This document shows positions 63,820 to 64,000 of a stretch of 64,000 bases of DNA, piece by piece. Location: positions 248,001 through 312,000 of the forward strand of contig NZ_CP022303.1 in assembly GCF_004216475.1 (NCBI RefSeq), given 5' to 3'. Numbering within the stretch: the first letter of the stretch is position 1; each line of letters starts with the position of its first letter. This stretch comes from Thalassococcus sp. S3. Its GTDB lineage: Bacteria; Pseudomonadota; Alphaproteobacteria; Rhodobacterales; Rhodobacteraceae. Both the position numbers and the translations under genes were made by a program. The notes under the pieces are model-generated. The model worked only from the letters and a program-made list of their open reading frames with translations, searched no databases and was not told the origin of the DNA.

Positions 63820-64000
63820 ATGACCCATATCGTGGAAAAGATCGGCGGCACGTCGATGTCGCGCCTGAATGAGCTGTGTCACACGCTCTTTATCCGAAAT
63901 GGCACTCCGCGATACGGTCGATATTTCGTGGTTTCGGCCTTTGCCGGGATCACCAACCTCCTGCTTGAGCACAAGAAGTCCGGCCAGCCGGGGGTCTATA
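63820..64000 (+). CDS. ask: aspartate kinase (ectoine-type Ask, 3' end outside window)
   Basis: Only about 60 codons are in the window. The start MTHIVEKIGGTSMSRLNEL is the aspartokinase N terminus (usual KFGGTS motif, here KIGGTS), followed by GRYFVVSAFAGITNLLLEHKK. This form is seen in the Ask_Ect aspartokinases next to ectoine genes. The ribosome-binding site AGGAGGGG lies upstream. It supplies aspartyl-phosphate for aspartate semialdehyde and hence diaminobutyrate. The rest, including regulatory domains, is not visible. Confidence 0.85.
   Translation, partial: MTHIVEKIGGTSMSRLNELCHTLFIRNGTPRYGRYFVVSAFAGITNLLLEHKKSGQPGVY

Noticed and set aside
1-64000. CRISPR array, tRNA, rRNA, insertion sequence, prophage or integrase
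   Set aside because: No regular spaced repeats, no tRNA cloverleaf and no transposase or integrase motif was seen by eye. A dedicated scan could still find small RNAs.

Overview
The window looks like chromosome of a marine alphaproteobacterium of the Rhodobacterales (Roseobacter-type). The evidence is the gene content, read by family recognition only: a TAXI-TRAP transporter, Entner-Doudoroff genes, an imuA-imuB-dnaE2 SOS cassette behind an exact alphaproteobacterial LexA box (GTTC-N7-GTTC), an mbfA-type iron exporter behind an Irr-like box, phenylacetate (paa) genes, and GC-rich codon use. No rRNA, tRNA, CRISPR array, insertion sequence or prophage was seen.

Layout. 1-7.5 kb: a partial DUF1203 gene, then gpmI, an EnvC-like gene and ctpA, a strong terminator, and a TAXI receptor with a fused TRAP permease. 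7.6-11 kb: glk converges on an edd-eda operon that has a LacI-type operator candidate upstream. 11-14.7 kb: two conserved unknowns, a lipoprotein and ilvD. 14.8-22 kb: a very large degenerate ABC protein with a cNMP-binding domain, a CPBP protease, accD, folC and zapE. 22-32 kb: transporters, an ornithine cyclodeaminase/HAD/UPF0178/S-formylglutathione hydrolase run, an AEC carrier, mbfA with TetR and Irr-type sites, a NYN protein, adhC and a Bcr/CflA exporter. The exporter is preceded by a 15-codon leader ORF and an attenuator-like terminator. 32-38 kb: imuA-imuB-dnaE2. 38-46 kb: a GntP-type permease and the paa island with TetR and PaaX regulators. 46-56 kb: an orphan sensor kinase, a decayed Cys-repeat gene, a DKNYY-type protein, a molybdenum hydroxylase pair with LysR, a quinone-oxidoreductase scar, and a TetR/small membrane protein pair with a clear operator.

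The most interesting region is 57.3-64.0 kb, next to an AT-rich stretch and a LysR gene. An ectoine-type pathway (EctA, EctC, EctB, Ask) is present, but three foreign genes sit between ectA and ectC with ATGA-type overlaps. They are a type III PLP decarboxylase fused to a C-terminal hotdog domain resembling 3-aminobutyryl-CoA/beta-alanyl-CoA ammonia-lyases, an AMP-forming ligase, and a stand-alone acyl carrier protein. By precedent (VinN/VinL/VinO and FlvN/FlvL/FlvO), a ligase/ACP/type III decarboxylase set makes beta-aminoacyl-ACP from an aspartate-type amino acid. The lyase domain could then give acryloyl-type ACP. The EctA homologue has lost the usual Arg/Gln of its CoA-pyrophosphate loop. 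I infer a pathway to an ectoine analogue whose C2 substituent comes from ACP-bound acyl rather than acetyl-CoA. This is a hypothesis from sequence, not a demonstrated system.

Start codons were chosen by ribosome-binding sites and family length. All family assignments are by eye, with no database search.
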